A stretch of DNA of 64,000 nt from positions 7,972,001 through 8,036,000 of the forward strand of contig NZ_JAPEPB010000001.1 of assembly GCF_026340565.1 (NCBI RefSeq). Reading direction: 5' to 3'. The stretch comes from Kitasatospora sp. NBC_01287. GTDB lineage: Bacteria; Actinomycetota; Actinomycetes; Streptomycetales; Streptomycetaceae. Both the position numbers and the translations under genes were made by a program. The notes beneath the pieces are model-generated. The model did no database searches. It saw only the letters and a program-made list of their open reading frames with translations, and was not told where the DNA came from. Of the stretch, positions 43,524-51,061 are shown in pieces (within the stretch, counting starts at the first letter, position 1; each line of letters opens with the position of its first letter).

Positions 43524-44858
43524 ATGGAGCCTAACGTCCTGCTCGAAGTCCTGATCGAGGAAGCCGGCTGGTCCCACGGCGGCCTCGCAGCTCGCGTCAA
43601 CCAGGCCAGCGCCAGGAGCGCGAAGCGCACGCGATACGACCACACCGCGGTGGCCCGCTGGCTCCGCGGCGAACGTCCTCGCGGCCAGGTGCCGGCCCTG
43701 CTCTGCGAGGCGTTCAGCTGCCATCTGGGTCGACCGATCAGCTTGGACGACATCGGGATGGGCACGCCGAACGCCCTGCCCCGGCCCACCGCGCTCGGGA
43801 CGTTCGTGGACCGCGCAACCGCTCTGTGGCGCTCCGACCAGCAGCACCGCAGCAAGGTCGAGAGCACGCCGGCGATAGTGGGAACCCCGGCGATCGTCCC
43901 GGTCTGGGAGTGGGAGAACCCCCCGGAAGATGCTGACGTCTCCCGAGTGGGCAGCCTGCGAGTCGGCCAGGCAGACCTCGTGATGCTCCGCACAGCACGG
44001 ACCCATTACGAGCAGATGTACCGCGCCTCAGGTGGCGTGGCCACGCGGGACCGAGTCGTCGGCTTCCTCGCCACCCACACAGCACCGCTTGTCCGCGGCA
44101 CCTACACCGACGCGGTAGGCCGGGACCTGCTCCGGGCGACTGGCGGCCTCGTCGCGGTCGCCGGAATCTGCGCCTACGACTCCGACCACCAGGGTCTGGC
44201 ACAGCGGTACTTCCACCATGCCCTGCGCCTCGCCAAGGCCTCCGGGGACCGGGCGTTCGGAGGCTATGTCGTCGCCCTGCTCGTCAACCAGGCACTGTTC
44301 CTGCGGGACTACCGACAGGCCGTCGGCTTCGCCGAAGTCGGCGTCCGGAGCGCAGGTGCGGCCATCAGTCCGGCGCTTGCCACTGACCTGAGCGCGATGC
44401 AGGCCAAGGCCTTCGCACGGATGGGTGACGCTGCCGGTGCCCACCGGGCCATGGCCCGCGCCGAGGCTGCGGCGGCCAGCATCCGACACGAGGAAGAACC
44501 GCCCGAGACCGGGTACGTGCAGCCGGGTCTGGTCGAGGCCCAGCTGGCCGAGGCGCTGATCAGCCTCGGCGACTGGAGCCCCGCCCGGACCTACGCTGAG
44601 GAAGCCGTGCGCGTTCAGGCGCACCCTAGGGGGCAGGTGCACCGCATGGCCACGCTGACCACTGTGGACATCGGCCGCGGCGAGGTGGAGCAAGCCGCGG
44701 CCAACGCGGTGTCAGCTTTGCGACTGGCGGGCGGTATGGAGTCTCAGCGGCTGCGGGACCGGTTCGTCGCGCTTCGCCGACAGTTGGTCAACCACCGGAC
44801 CGCAGCGGCTCGCGACGCGGTGGACCGGATCGACGCGTCGCTCTCGGTGCCCCTGTGA
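43524..44858 (+). CDS. Regulator with N-terminal helix-turn-helix-like region and TPR repeats
   Basis: 444 residues. Residues 1-75 (GWSHGGLAARVNQASARSAK; HTAVARWLRGERPRG) have the pattern of the DNA-binding region in actinomycete XRE/TPR regulators. The C-terminal 260 residues are helical TPR-like repeats (AQRYFHHALRLAKASGD, DYRQAVGFAEVGVRSAG). Similar proteins in Streptomyces affect differentiation and antibiotic production. No enzyme motif is seen. It is transcribed towards two Nudix genes; the first begins 43 bp after its stop, so they may form one operon. Confidence 0.72.
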   Translation: MEPNVLLEVLIEEAGWSHGGLAARVNQASARSAKRTRYDHTAVARWLRGERPRGQVPALLCEAFSCHLGRPISLDDIGMGTPNALPRPTALGTFVDRATALWRSDQQHRSKVESTPAIVGTPAIVPVWEWENPPEDADVSRVGSLRVGQADLVMLRTARTHYEQMYRASGGVATRDRVVGFLATHTAPLVRGTYTDAVGRDLLRATGGLVAVAGICAYDSDHQGLAQRYFHHALRLAKASGDRAFGGYVVALLVNQALFLRDYRQAVGFAEVGVRSAGAAISPALATDLSAMQAKAFARMGDAAGAHRAMARAEAAAASIRHEEEPPETGYVQPGLVEAQLAEALISLGDWSPARTYAEEAVRVQAHPRGQVHRMATLTTVDIGRGEVEQAAANAVSALRLAGGMESQRLRDRFVALRRQLVNHRTAAARDAVDRIDASLSVPL

Positions 44859-44901
44859 CTGGCCTACGCTGATCAGTACAGGTCGAGATCGGGAGGACAG
44901 C

Positions 44902-45438
44902 GTGTCGTCGGCGTGGCAGAACTTGAGCGAGCGCACCGTCTATGAGAACCCTTGGCTGAGGGTCAACCTCGCCGACGTCCAACTGCCTGATGGACGCCAC
45001 CTCGACCATTACGTGTTGCGTCAGCGGCCCGTCGCTCTGGCCACCACCGTCAACGAGCGCGGCGAGGCGCTCTTGATCTGGCGCCACCGCTTCATCACCG
45101 ACAGTTGGGGGTGGGAACTGGCGGCCGGCGTGGTCGAGGACGGTGAACGGGTTGAGGAGGCAGCGGCCCGCGAGATGCTCGAAGAGACCGGCTGGCGCCC
45201 CGGTCCGCTTCGGCACCTGCTCACGGTCGAGCCGTCCAACGGCCTGGCCGACGGCCGGCACCACGTCTACTGGTCCGAAAGCGCTGAATACGTAGGTCAC
45301 CCGGAGGACGACTTCGAGTCCGAGCGCCGCGACTGGGTGCCGCTCAGCCACGTACCCGACCTGGTGGCGAAGGGCGAGATTCGAAGCGCGAACGCGGTTG
45401 CGGCGCTGCTTCTGCTCCACCACCTGCGCCGCCCCTGA
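44902..45438 (+). CDS. Nudix hydrolase
   Basis: 178 residues. The Nudix box is complete: G(x5)E(x7)REMLEETGW beginning at GVVEDGE. The opening RTVYENPWLRVNLADVQLPDG resembles ADP-ribose pyrophosphatase-type members, so ADP-sugar or a related nucleoside diphosphate is the likely substrate. GTG at 44902 has GGGAGGACA upstream. It follows the TPR regulator closely and precedes a second Nudix gene. Confidence 0.92.
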   Translation: MSSAWQNLSERTVYENPWLRVNLADVQLPDGRHLDHYVLRQRPVALATTVNERGEALLIWRHRFITDSWGWELAAGVVEDGERVEEAAAREMLEETGWRPGPLRHLLTVEPSNGLADGRHHVYWSESAEYVGHPEDDFESERRDWVPLSHVPDLVAKGEIRSANAVAALLLLHHLRRP

Positions 45439-45518
45439 GCTGCCGCATGCCGCAAGGAGGCCCTCGGACAGCGTGCGATCTGCTGGTGCTCCCCCGCAGG
45501 AGGAGAGGCACCCACGGC

Positions 45519-45611
45519 ATGTTCGACCGCTTCCTGGAGCACGTCGACGAGCTGTGGGGTCGTGGCCGGAACAGCTGGGACATGGAGGTGGCGCAGCATG
45601 CCGAGGCGTGA
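45519..45611 (+). CDS. Possible 30-residue leader-like ORF before second Nudix gene
   Basis: A short ORF (MFDRFLEHVDELWGRGRN...) follows AGGAGGAG at about 11 bp and overlaps the start of the second Nudix gene by 14 bp. Amphipathic and acidic, with two Trp. The good Shine-Dalgarno and the overlap suggest a coupled leader or small protein, but there is no homology evidence. Confidence 0.3.
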   Translation: MFDRFLEHVDELWGRGRNSWDMEVAQHAEA

Positions 45612-46065
45612 CTACGAGGACGATCCGAACGCACCTGAGCCGAACAGCCTGGTGCCCGCCGCGTCGGTGGTGGTGGTCGGCGACGACGGCCGCGTCCTGC
45701 TCCAGCGCCGCACCGACAACGGGATGTGGGCGCTCCCCGGCGGCAGGATGGAGTTGGGCGAGTCCCTGGAGCAGTGCGGAATCAGGGAGACCCTGGAGGA
45801 GACCGGCATCCGCATCGAGGTGACCGGGATCGTCGGAACGTACACCAGCCCTGGGCACGTCTTCGCCTACGACGATGGCGAGGTGAGGCAGGAGTTCTCG
45901 ATCTGCCTGCTTGGCCGACCGGTCGGCGGGGACCTGGAGGTGTCGGACGAGTCGACGGAGGTCGCCTGGTTCACGCCTGCGGAGGTGGACGGGCTGCCGA
46001 TGGTGGCGTCCATCCGGAAGCGGCTGAACGACTGGCGGTCGGGGCGGATCCCAGTGGTGCGCTGA
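45598..46065 (+). CDS. Nudix hydrolase
   Basis: 155 residues. Nudix box GGRMELGESLEQCGIRETLEETGI is complete, within a canonical fold (ASVVVVGDDGRVLLQRRTDNGMWALPG). This layout is typical of MutT-like or nucleotide-cleaning enzymes; the substrate cannot be assigned. ATG 45598 has GGAGG at about 9 bp. It ends about 100 bp from the convergent HAD gene. Confidence 0.93.
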   Translation: MPRRDYEDDPNAPEPNSLVPAASVVVVGDDGRVLLQRRTDNGMWALPGGRMELGESLEQCGIRETLEETGIRIEVTGIVGTYTSPGHVFAYDDGEVRQEFSICLLGRPVGGDLEVSDESTEVAWFTPAEVDGLPMVASIRKRLNDWRSGRIPVVR

Positions 46066-46161
46066 TCCCGGGCGTTGATTCGAGCGTGTGAGCTGTCCTC
46101 TGGCAGGAGATGGCTGCTCTCCAGCAGGTCGACGACCGGCTCTACTCCTGGTCGGCGACGC

Positions 46162-46824
46162 TCAACTCGCTTCAGCGTTGAGATCGGTGATCAGTTCGGG
46201 CAGCTCCGCCAGCGAATCGATCCGGAGCGTGGACCGGTCGGCGGCCGGGTCGTGCTGCTGGATCCAGCCCCATGGCCCCCGCCGGAGAAGCGCGGTGCGC
46301 ATCCCGGCGGCGAGCGCCGGGAGTACGTCGTTGTCGAGGCGGTCGCCGACATACAGGGTCTCGCGGGGCTCGGCCGGGGTGACCTGGGCGACGCGTTCGA
46401 AGAAGAGTGGGTCGGGCTTGCTGGCGCCCCAGTCGTCCGAGGTGCCGATCAGGTCGACGTCGCCGGTGAAGAGCTCCCGCAGGATCCTGCCGGCCCGCAC
46501 CGTCTGGTTCCCGGCGATGGCCAACCACAGGCCGTCCGCGCGGAGCCGGGCGAGTGCAGGTCGGACGTCCGGGTAGAGGTCGGCCTCGTCGAAGGTCTCT
46601 GGTCGCCCGGCCGCCGCGCGCTTGTCACGCTCCTCGTACAGGTCGAAGCCGGGCCGGAAGATCTGGAACGTCTCGCGGTAGTCGCGACCCTGGGCGATGA
46701 CGGCGCCGAACTGGGCGACGAAGGTGTGGCGGGGAACGCCGAGCCAGTCCGCCCAGGTGCCGTACTCACGGGTCTCGTCCACCAGGCACTCGCCGACATC
46801 GAAAACGACAGCCTTGATCGTCAT
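46162..46824 (-). CDS. HAD-superfamily hydrolase with altered motif I
   Basis: 220 residues. HAD elements are clear: motif I VFDVGECL, motif II AGNQT, motif III lysine SKPDPLFFE and motif IV YVGDRLDNDV. In motif I the second acidic residue of DxD, the general acid of phosphatases, is Gly (DVG). Subfamilies with that change are often non-phosphatase members such as dehalogenases, or have altered chemistry. ATG 46824 is the first start after which the HAD fold begins; the Shine-Dalgarno is poor. It is convergent with the Nudix gene. Confidence 0.85.
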   Translation of the reverse strand: MTIKAVVFDVGECLVDETREYGTWADWLGVPRHTFVAQFGAVIAQGRDYRETFQIFRPGFDLYEERDKRAAAGRPETFDEADLYPDVRPALARLRADGLWLAIAGNQTVRAGRILRELFTGDVDLIGTSDDWGASKPDPLFFERVAQVTPAEPRETLYVGDRLDNDVLPALAAGMRTALLRRGPWGWIQQHDPAADRSTLRIDSLAELPELITDLNAEAS

Positions 46825-46957
46825 GGCGGCAGCGTAGCGGAGGTGTTCCGCGCAGTTGACCGAGCGCCTGGGCGATGCCGCGAGGGCGTGCGGTGCGGCG
46901 CTGCATCGGCGCGATCTGCCCACCGCTCCCCGGACCTCCGTGCCCTCGCCCCCGAGG

Positions 46958-47566
46958 TCAGCGCTCCTCGCCCAGGTCGTGGCCGGTGACCGCGCGGGCG
47001 TGGGCGTGCAGGGCGCTGACCACCTCGGCGCGGGTGCGGCGGCCGGCGAGGACCTCCATCTGGTAACCGTCCTCCATGGCGACGAAGTTGGCGGCGAGCA
47101 GGCGGGGCGGGTCCTGGAGGGTGAAGTGGCCCTGGGCCTGACCCAGCACCAGGATGCCCGCGTAGACGGCGATCTGACGCTCCGTCAATGCGCTGTCCAG
47201 CGCCGCGGCCCTGGCGTCGCGCAGGCAGCGCGGCCAGTACTCGAAGAGCAGCCGGGTCAGGGCGTCGTCGGGTCCGCCGGCGACGCCGTGGTCGATGCAG
47301 GACCGGAGCTTGTCGCGGGCGTCGGCGAAGCGGTCGGCGGCCTGCTCGCGGTCCTGGCTGTAGCGCTCGATGGCCAGCTGGTAGGTCTCGTGGACCAAGG
47401 CGTCCAGATCGCCGTAGTAGAGCACCGCGGCCGGGGTGACGCCGGCCTCCTCGGCGATGTCGCGCAGACGCAGGCCCTCCAGCCCGCGCACCAGCAGGGC
47501 GCGCTGCACGGCAGCGCCCAGCTCGGCCCGGCGGGCCTCTTTCCCGCCGCCCTTCTTCGCCGCCAC
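46958..47566 (-). CDS. TetR-family regulator (permease/nitrilase locus)
   Basis: 202 residues. The helix-turn-helix LRLRDIAEEAGVTPAAVLYY lies near residues 32-51, followed by a ligand domain with a long helical C-terminal half in the BetI/PuuR-like size range. Start GTG 47566 with AAGGAG at about 10 bp. It is divergent from an APC permease and a nitrilase-family enzyme, with a palindrome on the permease promoter, so it probably represses that pair in the absence of their substrate. Confidence 0.92.
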   Translation of the reverse strand: MAAKKGGGKEARRAELGAAVQRALLVRGLEGLRLRDIAEEAGVTPAAVLYYGDLDALVHETYQLAIERYSQDREQAADRFADARDKLRSCIDHGVAGGPDDALTRLLFEYWPRCLRDARAAALDSALTERQIAVYAGILVLGQAQGHFTLQDPPRLLAANFVAMEDGYQMEVLAGRRTRAEVVSALHAHARAVTGHDLGEER

Positions 47567-47626
47567 GGCGTCCCCTCTCCTTCGCTCGGATGTCTATCTC
47601 TGATTTTAACAACAACAGCACAGCTC

Positions 47627-47665
47627 TTGACGGCATTGGCGCCAGGATCTTAAATCCAGATTTAA
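47627..47665 (+). promoter_or_regulatory. Promoter and operator of the permease/nitrilase operon
   Basis: TTGACG at 47627-47632 and TTAAAT at 47650-47655 are 17 bp apart, an almost ideal promoter. The palindrome TTAAATCCAGATTTAA (47650-47665) covers the -10 box, and a related half-site GATTTTAAC lies near 47602. This is the expected binding site of the divergent TetR regulator. It places the transcript start after an in-frame ATG at 47590 and supports the GTG start at 47701. Confidence 0.78.
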
Positions 47666-47700
47666 CAAGCAGTGCCGCACCAGCGTCAGGAGCCCCCACC

Positions 47701-49281
47701 GTGACGACGAACCCGACCGACACCGGCCACAGAACCGACACCGGCCACAGAACCGACACCGGCCACAGAACCGACACCGGCCCCAAGGCCGCCGCCCCGC
47801 CCGCCCCCGATACCACCCCCGATACCGCCCCCGGCAAAGGGCTGCGCGCCGGCTCCGTCGGCCTGGCGGCGGCCGTCGCCCTGGGCCTGTCCTCGGTGGC
47901 GCCGGCTTACAGCATCGCCGTCACCCTCGGCCTGGTCACCCTGGCCGTCGGGCACCTCGCCCCGGCCGCGCTGCTGCTCGGCTTCGTGCCGATCCTCTTC
48001 ACCGCCTTCGCCTTCCGCGAGCTCAACCGGCAGATGCCGGACTGCGGCACGACCTTCGTCTGGACCACCCGCGCCTTCGGCCCGCTGACCGGCTGGCTCA
48101 CCGGCGGCTGGGTGGTGCAGGTCGCCACGGTGATCGCGATGACGGCCCTGTCCCAGGTCGGCGCCGACTACCTGCTCCAGGCGCTCGGCCTGCACGCGCT
48201 GGAGCGGAGCAGCGCCGCCGTGACCGCCACCGCCGTCCTGCTGCTGGCGGCCCTCACCGCCGTCGCCCGCAGGGGCCTGCGGATCGCCGCCCCGCTCCAG
48301 TACGTCCTGCTGGGACTGCAGCTCACCGCCCTGTTCGGGTTCGGCGCCGCCGCCCTCCTGCGGCAGCACGCCGCCGCCCCGTCCCCGGCCTGGCTCGACC
48401 CCCTGGCCTTCGGCGGCTTCGGCTCCTGCGCCCAGGCGGTGCTGCTCTGCCTGTTCATCTACTGGGGCTGGGACGCGCTGATCACGGTCAACGAGGAGAC
48501 CAGTGACAGCGACCGGGTCCCCGGGCGGGCCGTGCTCATCTCCACCTTCGTCCTGCTGGGCACCTACCTGTTCACCGCCTTCGCCGCGATCAGCTTCGCC
48601 GGCACCGCCGGCAGCGGCATCGGACTGGGCAACCCCGCCAACGCCACCGACATCCTGGCCACCCTCGCCCCCTCGGTGCTCGGCACGGCTCTGGCCAGGG
48701 GGGTCCAGCTCGCCATCTGCCTCTCGGCTCTCTCCGCCCTGCTCACCAGCCTCATCAGCAGCTCCCGTGCCACCCTGTCGATGGCCTCGCACGGCGCCCT
48801 GCCCCCGGCGTTCGCCCGCATCCACCCGCGCCACCGCACCCCCGGGTTCGGGACGGTCTTCTTCGGCGCGACCACCGCCGCCCTGCTGGTCCTGCTCCAG
48901 CTCCTCTCGCCGAGGTTCCTCGGCGACGCGATCCTCTGCGTCGGCCTGCTGATCGCCGGCTACTACGGCACCACCGCCCTGGCCTGCGTCTGGCACTTCC
49001 GCGGGCAACTGCGCGACTCGCCGCGCGACCTGGTGATGAAGGGCGTCCTGCCGCTGCTGGGCGCCGTGATGATGCTGGCGGCCTTCGCCCGCAGCGCCCA
49101 CGACATGTACGCCCCCACCTACGGCAGCACCTCCTTCCACGGTGTCGGGGGAGTGTTCCTGCTCGGCGTCGGCTCCATCGCCCTGGGCGCGGTGGCCGTA
49201 CTGATCGCCCGCGCCCGCTTCCCCCGCTTCTTCCGCGAAGGCCGCACCGCCGTCGCGCAGCTCACCATCACCGAGGACTGA
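47701..49281 (+). CDS. APC-superfamily amino acid/amine permease
   Basis: 526 residues. After a hydrophilic N-terminus with three 18-bp DNA repeats (47719-47772, TDTGHR units), twelve hydrophobic helices follow, with the APC signature AVALGLSSVAPAYSIAVTLG and a conserved acidic VNEETSD in the helix 6-7 loop. It imports an amino acid, polyamine or amide by cation exchange. GTG 47701 has AGGAG at 9 bp and lies after the mapped promoter. The nitrilase gene starts 5 bp after its stop codon, so the imported compound is probably the enzyme substrate. Confidence 0.9.
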   Translation: MTTNPTDTGHRTDTGHRTDTGHRTDTGPKAAAPPAPDTTPDTAPGKGLRAGSVGLAAAVALGLSSVAPAYSIAVTLGLVTLAVGHLAPAALLLGFVPILFTAFAFRELNRQMPDCGTTFVWTTRAFGPLTGWLTGGWVVQVATVIAMTALSQVGADYLLQALGLHALERSSAAVTATAVLLLAALTAVARRGLRIAAPLQYVLLGLQLTALFGFGAAALLRQHAAAPSPAWLDPLAFGGFGSCAQAVLLCLFIYWGWDALITVNEETSDSDRVPGRAVLISTFVLLGTYLFTAFAAISFAGTAGSGIGLGNPANATDILATLAPSVLGTALARGVQLAICLSALSALLTSLISSSRATLSMASHGALPPAFARIHPRHRTPGFGTVFFGATTAALLVLLQLLSPRFLGDAILCVGLLIAGYYGTTALACVWHFRGQLRDSPRDLVMKGVLPLLGAVMMLAAFARSAHDMYAPTYGSTSFHGVGGVFLLGVGSIALGAVAVLIARARFPRFFREGRTAVAQLTITED

Positions 49282-49286
49282 CACCC

Positions 49287-50168
49287 ATGCGCACACTCGC
49301 CATCGCCGCCCTGCAGACCGCCCCCGTGCCCCACGACCTCGAAGCCGGCTGGCTGCGCTTCGCCGACCAGGTCCGCACCACCCGCGAGCTGTTCCCCCAC
49401 GTCCAGCTGGTCACCGTCCCCGAACTGCTGCTGGCCGCCGAAGGACCGCTGCTGGGCCCGGCGCCCGCCGACTGGATGGAGCGGGCCGCCGTCACCATCC
49501 CCGGCCCGCTCACCGACCGGATCCGGGCCCTCGCGGTGGAGACCGGTCTGTGGCTCGTGCCCGGCAGCGTCTTCGAGCGCGCGGAGGACGGCCGCATCCA
49601 CAACACCGCGCTCGCGGTCTCCCCCCAGGGCGAGATCGTCGCCCGCTACCGCAAGGTCTTCCCCTGGCAGCCCTATGAGAAGGCCGCTCCCGGGACCGGG
49701 TTCACCGTCTTCGACATCCCCGGGATCGGCCGGGTGGGACTGGCCATCTGCTACGACGGCTCCTTCCCCGAGACCATGCGCCAACTCGCCTGGATGGGAG
49801 CGGAGGTCGTCATCCAGCCCACCCTGACCACCACCCGCGACCGCGAGATGGAACTGGTCTGCGCCCGCGCCAACGCCTGGACCAACCAGCTCTACGTCGT
49901 CAACGTCAACGCCGCCGACCCGGCCGGCGTCGGCGCCAGCGCCATCGTGGACCCCGAGGGCATCGTCCGCCAGCAGGCCGGCTCCGGCGAGGAGGTCCTG
50001 GTCGACGTCCTGGACCTGGACACCGTCACCCGGGTGCGCCGTTACGGCTCGGCCGGCCTCAACCGCCCCTGGGCCCAGCTCGCCCGCCACGGCGCGGGCA
50101 TCGAACTCCCGATGTATGGGGGGATGTTCCGCACGCCGCCATGGCTGGACGCCGAGGGCGCGCGCTAG
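49287..50168 (+). CDS. Carbon-nitrogen hydrolase (nitrilase superfamily amidase)
   Basis: 293 residues. The Glu-Lys-Cys triad is visible: Glu in VPELLLAA, Lys in YRKVFPWQPYE and Cys in AICYDGSFPE. It closely matches aliphatic-amidase/carbamoyl-hydrolase members rather than true nitrilases. It is co-transcribed with the permease under the TetR regulator, which suggests uptake and hydrolysis of one amide, nitrile or ureido compound. The ATG follows the permease stop closely, with GAGGACTGACACCC between. Confidence 0.93.
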   Translation: MRTLAIAALQTAPVPHDLEAGWLRFADQVRTTRELFPHVQLVTVPELLLAAEGPLLGPAPADWMERAAVTIPGPLTDRIRALAVETGLWLVPGSVFERAEDGRIHNTALAVSPQGEIVARYRKVFPWQPYEKAAPGTGFTVFDIPGIGRVGLAICYDGSFPETMRQLAWMGAEVVIQPTLTTTRDREMELVCARANAWTNQLYVVNVNAADPAGVGASAIVDPEGIVRQQAGSGEEVLVDVLDLDTVTRVRRYGSAGLNRPWAQLARHGAGIELPMYGGMFRTPPWLDAEGAR

Positions 50169-50184
50169 GCTCCGCGGGCAGGCC

Positions 50185-50436
50185 TCACTGCTCCCGGAAG
50201 TGCACCAGCACCCGGCCGGGGTTCTTCGGGTCCAACTCGTGCCGCAGGTACAGCTTGCGGATGTGCTTCTGGTCCAGGAAGGCCAGCACTCGCCGCATCA
50301 GCTGCCCCGAGCCCTTCCCCGGGATGATCTCGGCGACCCGGTCGCCCGACTGGGCCGAGGCGAAGAGGAACTGACGCATCGCCAGTTCGATGTCGCGGTT
50401 GTTGCGGAAGATGGGGTGCAGGTCGAGGCTACGCAT
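50185..50436 (-). CDS. Small Smr-domain protein
   Basis: 83 residues. The sequence VAEIIPGKGSGQLMRRVLAF has the Smr signature GKGSG-x-L and the usual following strands (KLYLRHELDPKNPGRVLVHF); the typical preceding His is replaced by Pro. Stand-alone Smr domains nick or bind branched DNA or cleave RNA. AGGTGATC lies 8 bp before the ATG. It is convergent with the nitrilase gene and may share the strand, but not the transcript, of the Cys-rich peptide, since two hairpins separate them. Confidence 0.72.
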   Translation of the reverse strand: MRSLDLHPIFRNNRDIELAMRQFLFASAQSGDRVAEIIPGKGSGQLMRRVLAFLDQKHIRKLYLRHELDPKNPGRVLVHFREQ

Positions 50437-50505
50437 CCGGGATCACCTGCCGTCGAGCGGCGGGAAGGGCCGGTCGGCGTTCCACGTGTTGATCACGGCT
50501 GCACC

Positions 50506-50582
50506 CTACCGCCGTACCCCGCGGTAGAGAGCGGCCGGCCCCGACGCCCTGCCTCGACGAGGCGGGCGCCGGGGCCGGCCGC
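50506..50582 (-). terminator. Tandem hairpins after the Cys-rich peptide gene
   Basis: The larger hairpin (50531-50582) has nearly perfect arms, GCGGCCGGCCCCG with CGGGGCCGGCCGC, plus inner GCCC/GGGC and GCCTC/GAGGC stems. A second stem (CTACCGC/GCGGTAG, 50506-50527) follows. They lie 52-128 bp after the peptide stop codon and should end its transcript. Confidence 0.82.
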
Positions 50583-50633
50583 ACCGCGGGGTGCGGGCCG
50601 CTACCAGCGGGAACTCTCCTCCTGCTGAGGGAC

Positions 50634-50801
50634 TCAGAAGCAGTAGCTACAGCAGTTCGGCGTGTAGCAGCACTGAACGGCGCACGGATCCGCCCCGGGT
50701 GCTACACACTCGCAGGAGGGTGAGCAGCCTGCCTGCGCGGACTTCTGGTGGAGGAGCACACCAAGAAGTCGATCGCCGATTCCACGCAAGGTACCTCGCA
50801 T
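50634..50801 (-). CDS. Cys-rich secreted/modified peptide precursor
   Basis: 55 residues with nine cysteines, all in the last 30: positions 26, 30, 32, 40, 44, 45, 50, 51 and 54. The first 24 residues are basic and amphipathic with a short hydrophobic patch (LLGVLL) and end in Ala-Gln-Ala directly before Gly-Cys, a type-I signal-peptidase-like site. The core holds CSPSCEC and ends CCYTPNCCSYCF. GGAGGGAG lies 7 bp before the ATG at 50801. It has a strong terminator downstream and an array of 11-bp repeats upstream. Thioredoxin-like, MauE-like, ABC exporter, signal peptidase and two SARP genes surround it. No enzyme for lanthionine, azoline or thioether formation is nearby, so disulfides are the likely cross-links. 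I do not recognise a named family. Confidence 0.75.
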   Translation of the reverse strand: MRGTLRGIGDRLLGVLLHQKSAQAGCSPSCECVAPGADPCAVQCCYTPNCCSYCF

Positions 50802-50880
50802 CAGTTTCTCCCTCCGCCCCGGTGGAATTCCGGGCGTCAATCGCGGTTTGTCACTGACCGACCATGCTGCCCGCCACCGC

Positions 50881-51000
50881 TCTCCGGCTCCTCTCCGGCT
50901 CCTTCCCGGCTCCTCCCCGCCTCCTTCCCGCCTCCTCTCCAGGTCCTCTTCGGTCTCCGCGAGCAGGTTCGGGCAGGTTCGGCAGGTTCGGGCAGGTCCG
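50881..51000 (-). promoter_or_regulatory. Two direct-repeat arrays in the peptide promoter, candidate SARP boxes
   Basis: From 50881 to 50957 there are seven consecutive 11-bp units, consensus T(C/T)(T/C)CCGGCTCC on the plus strand; the first two are identical and the last is diverged. From 50963 to 51000 GCAGGTTCG occurs four times with 10, 9 and 10 bp periods. SARP regulators bind heptamer direct repeats at 11-bp spacing upstream of the -10 box. The arrays lie 80-200 bp upstream of the peptide ATG, in the gap after the large SARP gene. Confidence 0.62.
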
Positions 51001-51061
51001 CGCCCGACGATCCGGTTCCGCGCCGAGGGCAGGGACCCTCAGCGCGGGAGGCCGACCCCGC

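Noticed and set aside
47590..47700. Upstream ATG start for the APC permease
   Set aside because: A near-consensus promoter and operator lie at 47627-47665, inside that extension, and GTG 47701 has a proper AGGAG.
50634..50801. Cys-rich peptide as a lanthipeptide, thiopeptide or sactipeptide
   Set aside because: No lanthionine synthetase, dehydratase, YcaO or radical-SAM gene within 10 kb, and the core has few Ser/Thr relative to Cys; disulfides fit the neighbouring redox genes better.
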